A stretch of DNA of 64,000 nt from Vicinamibacterales bacterium (GCA_023717525.1 JAMQPK010000099.1:17844-81843), one strand, 5' to 3'; counted from the first letter of the stretch, positions 39,725 through 48,879 are shown. Program-made: numbers and translations. The notes: generated by a model not told the origin, from the letters alone.

Positions 39725-40678
39725 ATGGAAATCAATCGGGCCGCAGTTGGGGCCCTGGCCGTCGTAGGAATCATCGCCGCCGGCGGTGGTGCATACATCG
39801 CGAATCGGCAAGTCGACAGCGAGCCGTCGACAACCGTTACCGAATCGGATGCCACGGCAGGCGTACCTGGTTCGGTAAATGAAACCGAAAACAGCATCGT
39901 TCTAGAGCCGGCGTCGCCGGCGGAGCAGCCTGTCGCGCCCCGGGCGACCGCAGCCCCCGCGCCACGACCGTCGGCACCTGCACCAGCGCCAGTCGCGCGT
40001 CGCCAGGCCCCGGAGCCTCGGATGCCAAGCGCTCCGCCGCCCTCATCCGCTCCGAGCGTCCCTGTCGACCCACCGATAGCCGCTGCCGTCGAGCCGGTCG
40101 ACACGACGACGGTCGAGCGGGCGCCGTATGTGCCGCCCGTTCCACAGAAACTGTACGAGGATCTCGTGATTCCGGCCGACTCCGTCATCGGCCTGCAGAT
40201 CGACAATGCCGTCACGAGCGAACGCGCGAAGGTTGAAGATCAGGTGCGCGCACGTGTCACGAGGGACGTCAAGGTGCGCGACCAGGTTGCGATTCCGGCA
40301 GGCACACGCGCAGAAGGATCGATCACGCTGGTCGAAAAAGGCGGACGGCTGAAGGATCAGGCGCGGCTCGGCATCCGGTTCCACACGATCGTGCTGGCGG
40401 ACGGCACGCGGTTGCCCATCAATACAGAAACGATCTATCGAGAAGGCGATTCCCCGGCCAAGGAGAGCGCGGCAAAGATCGGCGGCGCTGCGGTCGGCGG
40501 TGCGGTCCTGGGCGCTATCCTCGGCGGCAAGAAGGGCGCGATCATCGGCACCACGGTCGGCGCGGGCGCCGGTGGTGCGGCCGTCGCCGCGAGCGAGCCG
40601 AGCGCCGCGACGCTTCCAGCCGGTTCGACCGTGACGGTGCGGATGTCGGCGCCGGCGACGGTAACCGTGGAAAAATAG
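39725..40678 (+). CDS. Membrane-anchored protein with Pro/Ala linker and glycine-zipper segment
   Basis: A 317-residue protein. N-terminal hydrophobic anchor (AAVGALAVVGIIAAGGGAYIA), then a low-complexity Ala/Pro-rich linker (about 45-130), then a folded region (about 140-245) with VIPADSVIGLQIDNAVTSERAKVEDQVRARVTRDVKV. The latter resembles the beta-rich part of VirB10/TrbI-type or LPS-assembly-like domains. A glycine-zipper helix follows (IGGAAVGGAVLGAILGGKKGAIIGTTVGAGAGGAA). Probably spans the periplasm and stabilises the envelope. The ATG has GAGGAG 8 bases upstream. It is divergent from thiO and preceded by a sigma-54-like site. I assign no specific family. Confidence 0.75.
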   Translation: MEINRAAVGALAVVGIIAAGGGAYIANRQVDSEPSTTVTESDATAGVPGSVNETENSIVLEPASPAEQPVAPRATAAPAPRPSAPAPAPVARRQAPEPRMPSAPPPSSAPSVPVDPPIAAAVEPVDTTTVERAPYVPPVPQKLYEDLVIPADSVIGLQIDNAVTSERAKVEDQVRARVTRDVKVRDQVAIPAGTRAEGSITLVEKGGRLKDQARLGIRFHTIVLADGTRLPINTETIYREGDSPAKESAAKIGGAAVGGAVLGAILGGKKGAIIGTTVGAGAGGAAVAASEPSAATLPAGSTVTVRMSAPATVTVEK

Positions 40679-40726
40679 TCCCTGGTCCTTGGTTCCTGGT
40701 CCGGCCTAAGGACCAAGGACCAGGGA
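40679..40726. terminator. 15-bp perfect inverted repeat (TGGTCCTTGG type) between convergent genes
   Basis: Arms at 40679-40693 and 40712-40726 are exact reverse complements separated by 18 bases that contain a further partial copy (CCTGGTCC). It begins just after the plus-strand stop and overlaps the last codons of sixA, whose terminal SSLVLGP is encoded by the right arm. Likely a bidirectional terminator of the repeat class seen in other spacers. Confidence 0.6.
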
Positions 40727-41176
40727 CGAAGGACCTGCGAGCCTCCACCGCTCCACCCACACACCCTGTTTCAGCTCCAAGACGATCATTCCGTGCAGAG
40801 GGAAATCTGCGGGAGCCGCATCGGGTTGCCCAGCGCGCAACACACCAAGCAACCGCGGCATGTGAGGAAAATGCCCGACGAGCATGACATCACGTGTTTC
40901 GCCGGCAAGCGCGTCGACAATCCACGACGGCGGATCGGTCGGCTGTAGTCCGTGGGTTGCCGCAAACGTTGCAAAGGGGTTGCAGTGCCGCCAGAACGCC
41001 TCCGCCGTTTGACGAGCCCGCATCTTCCCCGAGTGCCAGATCACGTCCGGCTTCGCGCCCTTCCCCGCAGCCTCCTTCGCCAGAGTCTCGACAGCGGCGC
41101 GGCCGCGATCCGACAGCGGGCGCATCGGGTTCACGTCGGGGCCGACCGCGTCGCCGTGGTGGACGAGAAGGAGCAC
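40706..41176 (-). CDS. SixA-type phosphohistidine phosphatase, RHG motif altered
   Basis: A 156-residue histidine-phosphatase-superfamily protein. It aligns with SixA: the HGDA motif follows the first strand, MRPLSDRGRAAVETLA is the next helix, SGKMRARQTAE carries the second conserved Arg, and MLVGHFPHM holds the second catalytic His. The canonical RHG reads HHG, so the first Arg is His. The catalytic His itself is kept. It would dephosphorylate phospho-His on Hpt domains or PTS proteins. The start is unclear: GTG 41176 lies 4 bases after rmuC, while a TTG at 41206 overlaps it. Its 3' end is embedded in an inverted repeat. Confidence 0.82.
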   Translation of the reverse strand: MLLLVHHGDAVGPDVNPMRPLSDRGRAAVETLAKEAAGKGAKPDVIWHSGKMRARQTAEAFWRHCNPFATFAATHGLQPTDPPSWIVDALAGETRDVMLVGHFPHMPRLLGVLRAGQPDAAPADFPLHGMIVLELKQGVWVERWRLAGPSSLVLGP

Positions 41177-41180
41177 GGGC

Positions 41181-42263
41181 TTAGGAATCGAGCTTGAAGG
41201 GGCCAATCTCCGCGAGCGGCGGCTGCGTTTCCTCCAACCGGCCGATCTTCACGCCCTGAAGCGTGGCGTCGAAGCGCTCGACGTCGCGAGACGCCCGCTC
41301 GAACTGGCTCTTCGCGTTGTCGAGATGCTTGCCGACCATGTTGAAGTGATCCTGGAACTTGTCGAAGCGGGTCCCCAGCTGCGCAAGGATCTCCAGCACG
41401 CGCTTGGCTTCTTCCTGAATCTTCATGCCGCGAAACCCGACGGCCAGCGCCTGAATATACGCGTACATCGTGTTCGGTGAAACGGCCACGACATGACGAT
41501 CCCTGGCGTAACTGAGCAGCTCCGGCCGGCCAATCAGCTCGTAAAACACATTCTCCGCCGGCACGAACATGAAGGCCACATCGAGCGTCTGCGGAGGAAA
41601 AATGTACCGGTCGGCAATCTCGTTGATGCGCGCTTTCACATCCGAACAAAATGCCTTCATCGCCGCATCGCGCCCGGCGCCTTCGGTGGCCTGCAGTGCG
41701 CGCCTGAAATTGTCGAGTGGAAATTTGCAATCCACGCAGAGCGCGCCATACGGCGTGCGGATGACGGCGTCGACCCTACCCTCGCCGATCGGCGCCTGAC
41801 ATTCGTAATGCTCGGCCGGCAGGAGGTCCCTCAACATCTGCTCGAGCGTGAACTCCCCGAAGTCGCCGCGCAGTTTCGGCCCATGGAGCATCCGCTGAAA
41901 TTCGTCGAGGCTCTTGCTCTGTTCGAGGATGCGGTTGTTGGTCGCTTTCAGATCGCCGAGCGTCTGCGCGACCAGCGCCGATTGCTGCTGAATCGCGGTG
42001 CGTGTGTCCTCACGCACGGCTCTGGTTTCGTCGCGTACGGTGCCAAGGGCGCCGTTCAGGGACTGAGTTGCCTGCTGCAGCGCCTGCGTGAAGGTGCGAT
42101 TCAACTCTCCAGTGACGGCATCGAGGCGGGTATGAATGCTCTCTATCTCCGCTGCAGCCTGATCAGCTCGCCGGCCCGGCTTCAATACGCGAACAACGAG
42201 GGCGCCGACGGCCAGCCCGACCAACAACGCTGCAACCGCAAGGACGACCTCGGACAATGGCAT
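41181..42263 (-). CDS. rmuC: RmuC-family DNA recombination protein
   Basis: A 360-residue protein. N-terminal membrane helix (VVLAVAALLVGLAVGALVVRVL), a coiled-coil region (about 35-125), and the conserved RmuC nuclease-like domain: LRGDFGEFTLEQMLRDLLP, YGALCVDCKFPLDNFRRAL, FMFVPAENVFYELI and VVAVSPNTMYAYIQALAVGFRGMKIQEEAKRV. The D..C-K pattern (VDCKFPLD) matches the restriction-like fold core, where most homologues have DsKfP. RmuC limits inversions at short inverted repeats in E. coli. It is the upstream partner of sixA. Confidence 0.93.
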   Translation of the reverse strand: MPLSEVVLAVAALLVGLAVGALVVRVLKPGRRADQAAAEIESIHTRLDAVTGELNRTFTQALQQATQSLNGALGTVRDETRAVREDTRTAIQQQSALVAQTLGDLKATNNRILEQSKSLDEFQRMLHGPKLRGDFGEFTLEQMLRDLLPAEHYECQAPIGEGRVDAVIRTPYGALCVDCKFPLDNFRRALQATEGAGRDAAMKAFCSDVKARINEIADRYIFPPQTLDVAFMFVPAENVFYELIGRPELLSYARDRHVVAVSPNTMYAYIQALAVGFRGMKIQEEAKRVLEILAQLGTRFDKFQDHFNMVGKHLDNAKSQFERASRDVERFDATLQGVKIGRLEETQPPLAEIGPFKLDS

Positions 42264-42283
42264 GGAGTGGATCCTAGTACACC

Positions 42284-43258
42284 CTATGGGATCAGTACAA
42301 TCTTGCCGTACGCGCCGGCCTTCATGACTTCCACGTGCGCGCGAGACGCTTCGGCGAGCGGCAGCTCCTTCCCAACCTCGGGCTTGAATCCGCTGCGCTC
42401 CATGCCCGCGATGATCGCCGCGTGAGCAGTGGCAAATTCCTTCGGCGTCGCGTTCCAGTTCGTCAAGCCGGTGACGACCGCATCTTTCGACATGATGGCG
42501 CGCGGGTTCAGTTCGATGGATCCCCGGTTGCCGACAATCACGACGCGGCCCCGCACGGCAATCATTTCGAGATCGCGAACCAGGTTCACGTTCGCAAGCA
42601 TTTCGATGACGAGGTCGATTCCCTTGCCATCCGTCTTCGCCGTGATCTGCTTTTGATAGTCCGCGGCGGCATGATCGAACACTTCGTGAGCCCCCTGCCC
42701 CGCCGCGAGCGCTCTACCGCGATCGGTTCCGGCGGTGCCGAAGACGCGTAGCCCTGCCGCGCGCGCCATCTGGACGGCGGCGATGCCGACGGCACCACTC
42801 GCACCGTGAATCAGCACCGTCTCGCCCGGCTGTGCCCGCCCTTTGTCGAAAAGCGCTCGCCAGGCCGTGACGTACGGCACGTTCAGACCCGCGCCCTGCG
42901 CGAACGAGATCGGGTCCGGCAGCCGATGCACCTGCTCGGGCAGGCATAACGCTGCCTCTGCGTACGCACCGACTGCACGGCCGTCGACCGTGCCGCCAAA
43001 ATAGACGCGGTCGCCCTTCACGAAATCTCGCACGCCTGCACCGACCGCATCGACGACTCCGGCGCCGTCGATGCCCGGTGTGTACGGCAGCGACGGGAGG
43101 ACCGCATAAACGCCGCTGCGAATGTAAGTGTCAACCGGGTTGACGCCGGCCGCTTTCACGCTCACGAGCACTTGTCCCTGCCCGGGAGCGCTTCCTGAAA
43201 TGTCTTCCAGCTTCATCACCGAAGGGTCGCCGAACTGGTGGACACGAATCGCTTTCAT
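42284..43258 (-). CDS. NADPH:quinone oxidoreductase-type zinc-free MDR enzyme
   Basis: A 324-residue medium-chain dehydrogenase/reductase of the QOR (zeta-crystallin) group. The N-terminal GroES-like domain has SVKAAGVNPVDTYIRSG, the cofactor site is HGASGAVGIAAVQMARAAGLRVFGTAG, and AVGAYAEAALCLPEQ and GKIVLIP are typical. The Cys/His zinc ligands of alcohol dehydrogenases are absent. It should reduce quinones or enals with NADPH. ATG 43258 (MKAIRVHQFG) is preferred to a GTG six codons upstream, which would overlap the his promoter TTGACA. It is divergent from the his operon. Confidence 0.9.
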   Translation of the reverse strand: MKAIRVHQFGDPSVMKLEDISGSAPGQGQVLVSVKAAGVNPVDTYIRSGVYAVLPSLPYTPGIDGAGVVDAVGAGVRDFVKGDRVYFGGTVDGRAVGAYAEAALCLPEQVHRLPDPISFAQGAGLNVPYVTAWRALFDKGRAQPGETVLIHGASGAVGIAAVQMARAAGLRVFGTAGTDRGRALAAGQGAHEVFDHAAADYQKQITAKTDGKGIDLVIEMLANVNLVRDLEMIAVRGRVVIVGNRGSIELNPRAIMSKDAVVTGLTNWNATPKEFATAHAAIIAGMERSGFKPEVGKELPLAEASRAHVEVMKAGAYGKIVLIP

Positions 43259-43269
43259 GGCCAGTGAGT

Positions 43270-43299
43270 TTGACACTATTTGGGACCGTGCTGTAGTCT
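43270..43299 (+). promoter_or_regulatory. his operon promoter
   Basis: A perfect -35 TTGACA (43270-43275) is followed by an 18-base spacer and TAGTCT (43294-43299). Transcription would begin around 43305-43309, at or just before the AUG of the leader peptide, so the leader peptide would be read from a leaderless or nearly leaderless message. Confidence 0.6.
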
Positions 43300-43308
43300 A
43301 AACAGCTC

Positions 43309-43383
43309 ATGGCCTTCACTCGGAGTCATCTCCACCACGTCCATCATCACCGCCACGCGGCGGGCGAGCGGAGCTCCGGATAA
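43309..43383 (+). CDS. hisL: his operon leader peptide
   Basis: A 24-codon frame, ATG 43309 to TAA 43381-43383, reads MAFTRSHLHHVHHHRHAAGE followed by RSSG. Seven of its 24 residues are His, clustered at positions 7-16. It lies between the his promoter and an intrinsic terminator in front of hisI. This is the classic arrangement for His-tRNA-dependent attenuation: ribosome stalling at the His codons should favour an antiterminator. There is no ribosome-binding site because the promoter is almost adjacent. A second in-frame block of five His codons (43390-43404) follows two codons after the stop and is not part of the peptide. Confidence 0.88.
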   Translation: MAFTRSHLHHVHHHRHAAGERSSG

Positions 43384-43420
43384 GCTGACCATCATCACCA
43401 TCACATCCGAGCACTGACTG

Positions 43421-43447
43421 CCCCGCCACCGTCCGGCGGGGTTTTTT
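43421..43447 (+). terminator. his attenuator (intrinsic terminator)
   Basis: CCCCGCC (43421-43427) and GGCGGGG (43435-43441) form a 7-bp GC stem with loop ACCGTCC, directly followed by six T (43442-43447). It ends 14 bases before the hisI ATG. This is the only classic hairpin-plus-T-tract terminator I see in the window. Confidence 0.92.
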
Positions 43448-43461
43448 GTTTCAGGACACTT

Positions 43462-43779
43462 ATGGATTTCACAAAACTCGACGGGCTCGTGCCCGCAGTC
43501 GTTCAGGATGCCGAAAGCGGCGAGATCCTGATGGTCGGCTTCATGAACGAGACGGCGCTCGACGCCACGCGGCAATCCGGTTTCGCCACGTTCTTCAGCC
43601 GCTCGCGCCAGAAACTCTGGATGAAGGGCGAGACATCCGGGAACAAACTTGCCGTCCGGCAGATCCTCGTGGACTGCGATGATGATACGGTGCTGCTGAA
43701 GGTGACGAGGCTCGGCGACGGCAACGTGTGCCACACAGGAGAGCGGACCTGTTTTTACCGGTCCCTCACAGACCTATGA
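43462..43779 (+). CDS. hisI: Phosphoribosyl-AMP cyclohydrolase
   Basis: A 105-residue monofunctional HisI that opens the purine ring of phosphoribosyl-AMP, the third step of histidine synthesis. [42 protein letters not shown] is the family core. [12 protein letters not shown] supplies the metal-binding Asp/Cys cluster, and [14 protein letters not shown] carries the zinc cysteines. There is no HisE (pyrophosphohydrolase) extension, and no separate hisE is seen in this operon. The ATG has AGGA 5 bases upstream. It is the first gene after the attenuator, which is an unusual position for hisI. Confidence 0.96.
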   Translation: MDFTKLDGLVPAVVQDAESGEILMVGFMNETALDATRQSGFATFFSRSRQKLWMKGETSGNKLAVRQILVDCDDDTVLLKVTRLGDGNVCHTGERTCFYRSLTDL

Positions 43780-44666
43780 ACAAGCTCAAGCTCGGACTGC
43801 CGAAGGGATCTCTCCAGGACTCGACGGTGCAGCTGTTCGCGCGTGCGGGGTTCAACATCTACGTCAGCTCGCGATCGTATTTTCCGTCGATCGACGACCC
43901 CGACATCGAGTGCATGTTGATTCGTGCGCAGGAAATGGCCCGCTACGTCGCCGACGGCGTGCTCGATTGCGGCCTTACCGGACAAGACTGGATCGCAGAG
44001 CACCAGAGCGGGCTGGCGACGCCGGCCCCGCTCGTGGCGGTGGCCGATCTGATCTACTCGAAGCAGAGCTTCGGAAAGGTGCGATGGGTACTGGCGGCCC
44101 CGGAGGATTCACGATTCAAGAAGCCTCAGGATCTCGAGGGCGCCACGATCGCGACCGAGCTCGTTCGAGCAACCAAAGCCTACTTCGATCGCCTGGGCGT
44201 GAATGTCAATGTGGAGTTCTCGTGGGGCGCGACTGAAGTGAAGCCGCCGGTGCTCGCCGATGCCATCGTCGAGGCTACGGAAACCGGTTCGACCCTGCGC
44301 GCCAACCGCCTTCGGATTCTCGACACGGTGATGGAGAGCAACACGCAACTGATCGCCAACCAAGCGGCGATGGCCGACGGTTGGAAGCGGACGAAAATCG
44401 ACAACATTTCCCTGCTGCTCAGAGCGGCTATCGAAGCCCAGGGACGGGTTGGGCTCATGCTGAATGTTCGACGTGAAGACCTGAAGGCGATCCTGGATCT
44501 GCTGCCAGCCCTTCAGCGGCCGACGATCTCGCCGCTGAGTGAGGACGACTGGGTTGCCGTGAACACCATCATCGAGGAACGGACCGTTCGCGATCTCATT
44601 CCGAAGTTGAAAGCCTCGCGCGCGCAGGGCATTGTCGAATATCCATTGAACAAGATCGTGGTCTGA
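43776..44666 (+). CDS. hisG: ATP phosphoribosyltransferase (long form)
   Basis: A 296-residue HisG that catalyses the committed condensation of ATP with [30 protein letters not shown] is the N-terminal signature, [33 protein letters not shown] follows, and [23 protein letters not shown] is the PRPP-binding loop. The extra C-terminal domain (about 215-296) marks the long, HisZ-independent form that is feedback-inhibited by histidine. ATG 43776 overlaps the hisI stop (ATGA), so the two genes are translationally coupled. Confidence 0.96.
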   Translation: MNKLKLGLPKGSLQDSTVQLFARAGFNIYVSSRSYFPSIDDPDIECMLIRAQEMARYVADGVLDCGLTGQDWIAEHQSGLATPAPLVAVADLIYSKQSFGKVRWVLAAPEDSRFKKPQDLEGATIATELVRATKAYFDRLGVNVNVEFSWGATEVKPPVLADAIVEATETGSTLRANRLRILDTVMESNTQLIANQAAMADGWKRTKIDNISLLLRAAIEAQGRVGLMLNVRREDLKAILDLLPALQRPTISPLSEDDWVAVNTIIEERTVRDLIPKLKASRAQGIVEYPLNKIVV

Positions 44667-45901
44667 TGAAGATCATTTCTTCCCGGGATTCGAAGGCGGT
44701 CGACCGGCTGCTGCGGCCGGTCAGGGGAAGCGACCGCGCGACGCGCGCGACGGTCGCCGCAATCGTGTCCGGTGTGAGACGGCGGGGGGACACCGCGCTG
44801 CTGCGATATGCACGCACGTTCGACGGCCTCACCGAGCCTCTCGAGGTCTCGCCAGAGGAAATCGAGGAGGGCGCCGCACGAGTGCCGCCGCGAGTCCGCG
44901 CCGCGATTGCCTCGGCGGCCAGGAACATCCGCAAGGTCGCGCGGCGTCAACTTCCACGCGGCTGGAAAGTTGCCACCCAGCCGGGCGTCGTCGTTGAACA
45001 ACGCGTCACTCCCCTCGATCGAGTAGGGTGCTATGTACCAGGGGGCCGGTATCCGCTTCCATCTTCCCTGCTCATGACGGCCATCCCGGCTCGTGTCGCG
45101 GGTGTGTCCGAAGTGATCGTCGCGTGCCCACGACCAGCGCCTGTCGTGATGGCCGCCGCGCGTGCAGCGGGTGTCACCAGACTGTTTCGCGTCGGTGGTG
45201 CGCACGCCATCGCGGCCCTCGCCTACGGCACGAAGCTCGTGCCGCGTGTGGATAAGATTGTCGGCCCCGGCAATCGATATGTGGCAGCAGCCAAGGCGCT
45301 CGTCGCCGAGGACTGTGCCATCGACTTCTACGCCGGACCCACAGAGATTGTGATTGTTGCCGACAAGGGCCCTCCGGAGTGGATCGCGGCCGATCTCATC
45401 GCGCAGGCCGAACATGACCCCGATGCCCGCGCCATCTTCATCACAACCAGCGGGGCGCTTGCATCCCGCGTGTCTCGTGCGGTTGATGCCAGGATGCCTG
45501 GGTCTGGGCCTGCTCGCGCGGCACTCGCCAGGCACGGCGGAATCATCGTCGTGAAGGACGGCGCTGAGGCTGTCGCGCTTGCCAACCGGGCCGCACCGGA
45601 ACACCTCGTGTGCGAAGACCAGCGGGTTGCGGATGGCGTGCGGTGTGCGGGGGCGATATTCATCGGACGATATAGCGCGCAGGTCGCCGGCGACTACGCC
45701 ATCGGGTCGAATCATGTCCTGCCGACGAGCGGCGCGGCTCGATTTCGGGGAGGGTTGCACACGTCGGACTTCGTGCGGATTTCCACCGTTCAGCGGGTGA
45801 GCCGTAAAGGCCTCGAGAGCCTTGCGCCCACGGTGACGACGCTCGCGAGGCAAGAGGGTCTCGAAGCGCACGCGTTGTCGATCGAGGTTCGGCTCCGATG
45901 A
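44666..45901 (+). CDS. hisD: Histidinol dehydrogenase
   Basis: A 411-residue zinc enzyme for the last two oxidations from histidinol to histidine. Characteristic segments are VPGGRYPLPSSLLMTAIPARVAGV, RVGGAHAIAALAYGTKLVPRVDKIVGPGNRYVAAAKALV and IDFYAGPTEIVIVAD. AAPEHLVCEDQ and GSNHVLPTSGAARFRGGLHTSDFVR are near the C-terminus. Its ATG shares one base with the hisG stop (TGATG). Confidence 0.96.
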   Translation: MKIISSRDSKAVDRLLRPVRGSDRATRATVAAIVSGVRRRGDTALLRYARTFDGLTEPLEVSPEEIEEGAARVPPRVRAAIASAARNIRKVARRQLPRGWKVATQPGVVVEQRVTPLDRVGCYVPGGRYPLPSSLLMTAIPARVAGVSEVIVACPRPAPVVMAAARAAGVTRLFRVGGAHAIAALAYGTKLVPRVDKIVGPGNRYVAAAKALVAEDCAIDFYAGPTEIVIVADKGPPEWIAADLIAQAEHDPDARAIFITTSGALASRVSRAVDARMPGSGPARAALARHGGIIVVKDGAEAVALANRAAPEHLVCEDQRVADGVRCAGAIFIGRYSAQVAGDYAIGSNHVLPTSGAARFRGGLHTSDFVRISTVQRVSRKGLESLAPTVTTLARQEGLEAHALSIEVRLR

Positions 45902-46944
45902 CGTACGCGCGTCCGGCCGATCGGATGGGGGCCCTTCGGCTGCACCTCAACGAAAACACTGGCGGCTGCTCGCAGGCCGTCATCGACGCCATTCGCCAGC
46001 TGACGGCAGAAGACGTGGCGTACTACCCGGACTATGCGGCACTTACCAGGGAGTGCGCCGAGTACCTCGGCGTGCGCGAGGGGCAGCTTGTGCTGACCAA
46101 CGGCCTCGACGAAGGACTATTGGCGGCAACGGTCAGCGCTTTCCGCCTGTTCCGCGGCACGTCAGAGCTGCCGGAAGCCATTATTCCAACGCCCGCGTTC
46201 GAGATGTACTCCATTTTCGTGAAGGCGGCAGGCGGACGCACGGTGTCGATTCCGCCGAAGCCGGCGTTTGAGTTTCAACTTCAAGAAGTGTGCGACGCGC
46301 TCACGCCGCGCACGCGAATCATCTTCCTGACGAATCCGAACAACCCGACCGGACAGATCATTCCGCGAGAGGCGCTCAGGGACATCGCCCGGCGCGTGCC
46401 GGCCGAGGTAACGGTCGTGATCGACGAGGCGTACTACGATTTCTGCGGCGAGACGCTGCTTCCGGAGATAGACGCGCACCCGAACGTCATCATTGGCCGC
46501 ACGTTCGCAAAGGCTCACGGACTGGCGGGGCTCCGCGCGGGTTGCCTCATTGGCGATCCCGATCGGCTCAACCAGATTCGCGAAGCCGTTCCGCCGTATA
46601 GCCTCAGCGTGTTTGCTGCCGCCGGCTGGCGCGCCGCGTTGCGCGACCGCGAGTATCTGGGGTGGTATCGCACACAAGTCGAAGAATCGAAGGAGCTGCT
46701 CTACGCGGCGTGCGAGCGCCTCGGTTTGCAGTATTGGAGGAGCGCCGGAAATTTTGTCCTGATCAACGTCAGCCGTGTGGGCGACCCGGGCGAGATCGTC
46801 GATGCCATGGCGACACGCGGCATTCTCGTTCGCGATCGATCGAAAGATCCCGGCTGCGGCGGCTGCATCAGGATCACCGCCGGTCTGGTTCGTCACACCG
46901 AAATCGTCATCGAAGCTCTGGAGGGTCTGTGCGCCGCGCCCTAA
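45898..46944 (+). CDS. hisC: Histidinol-phosphate aminotransferase
   Basis: A 348-residue class I/II PLP aminotransferase. [20 protein letters not shown] opens the protein, TNPNNPTG and [10 protein letters not shown] are PLP-site motifs, and the Schiff-base Lys lies in [16 protein letters not shown]. The context between hisD and hisB fixes its role as imidazole-acetol-phosphate to histidinol-phosphate conversion, although this family can also accept aromatic substrates. The start overlaps the hisD stop by four bases. The 3' end overlaps the hisB start by 16 bases. Confidence 0.95.
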   Translation: MTYARPADRMGALRLHLNENTGGCSQAVIDAIRQLTAEDVAYYPDYAALTRECAEYLGVREGQLVLTNGLDEGLLAATVSAFRLFRGTSELPEAIIPTPAFEMYSIFVKAAGGRTVSIPPKPAFEFQLQEVCDALTPRTRIIFLTNPNNPTGQIIPREALRDIARRVPAEVTVVIDEAYYDFCGETLLPEIDAHPNVIIGRTFAKAHGLAGLRAGCLIGDPDRLNQIREAVPPYSLSVFAAAGWRAALRDREYLGWYRTQVEESKELLYAACERLGLQYWRSAGNFVLINVSRVGDPGEIVDAMATRGILVRDRSKDPGCGGCIRITAGLVRHTEIVIEALEGLCAAP

Positions 46945-47516
46945 TCGACAGACGGACTCGAGAAACGCAGATTCGTGTCCGAATCGGCATCGAGGGCAAG
47001 GGCCGCTACGACATCAGCACGGGCATCCGTTTTCTCGATCACATGCTCGAGCTGGTGGCACGCCACGGCGCTTTCAATATCGAGATTCGCGCGAAGGGCG
47101 ACCTCGACGTCGATCAACACCACACGGTCGAGGATCTCGGTATCGCCCTGGGCGAGGCCGTGTCGAAGGCGCTGGGCAGCCGCAAAGGCATCAACCGGGC
47201 TGGGTACTTCATCATGCCGATGGACGAGACGCTGGGCGTCGCTGCCGTCGACCTTGGGGGGCGCGCGCATGCCGTCGTCGACCTTGGCGTGAAGGTGCGC
47301 CTGGTCGGCGATCTCCAAAGCGAGCTCATCCACGATTTTTTCGAAGGCTTCGCCCTCGGCGTCCGTGGCAACGTGCACGTGAAAGTGATGTACGGCCGCT
47401 CGAATCACCATCGGGTTGAAGCCGCCTTCAAAGCATTTGGGCGCGCCCTGCGTGTGGCGTGCGCCAGGGACAAGCAACTCGCACGGATGCTGCCGAGCAC
47501 GAAGGGACTTCTATGA
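46929..47516 (+). CDS. hisB: Imidazoleglycerol-phosphate dehydratase
   Basis: A 195-residue monofunctional HisB. Motifs [56 protein letters not shown] and [21 protein letters not shown] provide the paired manganese-binding HHxxE sets. The start is GTG 46929 (read as [17 protein letters not shown]), with GGAGGG 3 bases upstream inside the end of hisC. An ATG-initiated frame far upstream would lie within hisC and is not real. There is no fused histidinol phosphatase, so that activity must come from elsewhere. Confidence 0.95.
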   Translation: MRRALIDRRTRETQIRVRIGIEGKGRYDISTGIRFLDHMLELVARHGAFNIEIRAKGDLDVDQHHTVEDLGIALGEAVSKALGSRKGINRAGYFIMPMDETLGVAAVDLGGRAHAVVDLGVKVRLVGDLQSELIHDFFEGFALGVRGNVHVKVMYGRSNHHRVEAAFKAFGRALRVACARDKQLARMLPSTKGLL

Positions 47517-48133
47517 TCGCCCTCATCGACTACGGCGCAGGCAACCTGACGTCGGTGCGAAAAGCGCTATCTGCCATCGGCGCCGAGGTGGAGGTGCCCC
47601 GCGAACCATCGGAACTCGACGATGCGATGGCCGTCATCGTTCCGGGGGTAGGGAACTTTCAGTCAACTGCGGCCATGAACAATAGGTGGCGTCAGGGAAT
47701 CCTGGACGTGGTCGGTCGCGGGCGGCCGTTGCTCGGCATCTGCCTCGGTCTGCAATGGCTGTTCGAGGGCAGCACTGAAGCACCCGCGTGCCAGGGCCTT
47801 GCCTTGATGACCGGGCAGTGCGACCGCCTCGAAGGCGGCGTGGAAGTGAGCGCCGGCCGAAGCTGGCCGTTGAAGATTCCTCACGTTGGATGGAACGCGC
47901 TGCACTTTCCGCGTGCCTCCCGATTATTCGAAGGCCTGGAAGAGGGCTCCCAGGTTTACTTTACGCACTCGTATGCCGCTCCCGTGACGACAGACGCCGT
48001 AGCGGTGACCGCGCACGGAAGGACCTTCGCGAGCGGAGTCGAGCGGGGCCATGTATTTGGCGTGCAGTTTCACCCTGAAAAATCCGGCGATGCCGGCCTT
48101 CGCGTACTGAGAAATTTTCTCAATGCTGTCTAA
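47513..48133 (+). CDS. hisH: Imidazole glycerol phosphate synthase, glutaminase subunit
   Basis: A 206-residue class I glutamine amidotransferase. [14 protein letters not shown] is the N-terminus, the nucleophile Cys is in [15 protein letters not shown], and the catalytic His-Glu pair is in [14 protein letters not shown]. It supplies ammonia to HisF, encoded immediately downstream with an 11-base overlap. ATG 47513 overlaps the hisB stop (ATGA). Confidence 0.96.
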   Translation: MIALIDYGAGNLTSVRKALSAIGAEVEVPREPSELDDAMAVIVPGVGNFQSTAAMNNRWRQGILDVVGRGRPLLGICLGLQWLFEGSTEAPACQGLALMTGQCDRLEGGVEVSAGRSWPLKIPHVGWNALHFPRASRLFEGLEEGSQVYFTHSYAAPVTTDAVAVTAHGRTFASGVERGHVFGVQFHPEKSGDAGLRVLRNFLNAV

Positions 48134-48878
48134 GCGCATCATCGCCTGCCTCGATGTGCGCAACGGCGAGGTCGTGAAGGGCGTTCATTTCGAAGGATTG
48201 CGCAACGCTGGGGATCCGGCCGAGCTCGCGGCGCGGTACAACGAAGAGGGCATCGACGAGGTGGTCATCCTGGACGTCACCGCCACGCTCGAGAACCGGC
48301 GCGCGCTGGCCGAAACGGTCGGCGCGGTCGCCAAACGGATATTCATTCCGTTGACGGTCGGTGGAGGCATTCGTTCCGAAGACGATGCCGCCGCAGCGGT
48401 GGAGGCCGGTGCCGACAAGGTGAGCCTGAATACCGCAGCCCTGACCAATCCGCGACTCATCGCGACGCTGGCCGCGCGCTACGGCAGCCAGGCGGTCATC
48501 GTCGCGATCGACGCGAAATGGGTGGATGGCCGGGCGATCGTGTACGTGCGCAGCGGCCAGCACGGCACCGAACGCGAGGCGGTCGAATGGGCGCGGGAAG
48601 CGGCCGATCGCGGGGCAGGCGAAATTCTCCTGACGTCAATCGATCGCGATGGGACGCGACAAGGTTTCGATTGCGCGTTGACGGCTGCGGTGTCGAATGC
48701 GGTCGATATTCCGGTCATTGCGTCCGGAGGAGCCGGGACGCTCGACCATTTTTCAGAGGTCTTCATCGACGGCTGCGCCGATGCCGCGCTGGCCGCGTCG
48801 ATCTTTCATTTCTCGGAACACAGCGTCAGAACGCTGAAGGAACTGCTTCGCGGCCGCGGCATCCCGGTGCGACTCTAG
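48123..48878 (+). CDS. hisF: Imidazole glycerol phosphate synthase, cyclase subunit
   Basis: A 251-residue (beta/alpha)8 barrel. [51 protein letters not shown] is the HisF N-terminus with the catalytic Asp. PLTVGGGIRSEDDA and VIASGGAGTLDHFSEV are the phosphate-binding loops, and LLTSIDRDGTRQGFD carries the second Asp. It condenses ammonia with PRFAR to give IGP and AICAR. Here hisF precedes hisA, the reverse of the common H-A-F order. Confidence 0.96.
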   Translation: MLSKRIIACLDVRNGEVVKGVHFEGLRNAGDPAELAARYNEEGIDEVVILDVTATLENRRALAETVGAVAKRIFIPLTVGGGIRSEDDAAAAVEAGADKVSLNTAALTNPRLIATLAARYGSQAVIVAIDAKWVDGRAIVYVRSGQHGTEREAVEWAREAADRGAGEILLTSIDRDGTRQGFDCALTAAVSNAVDIPVIASGGAGTLDHFSEVFIDGCADAALAASIFHFSEHSVRTLKELLRGRGIPVRL

Positions 48879-48879
48879 A

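Noticed and set aside
43390..43404. A second his leader peptide
   Set aside because: There is no start codon between the first leader's stop and this CAT/CAC run, and no ribosome-binding site.
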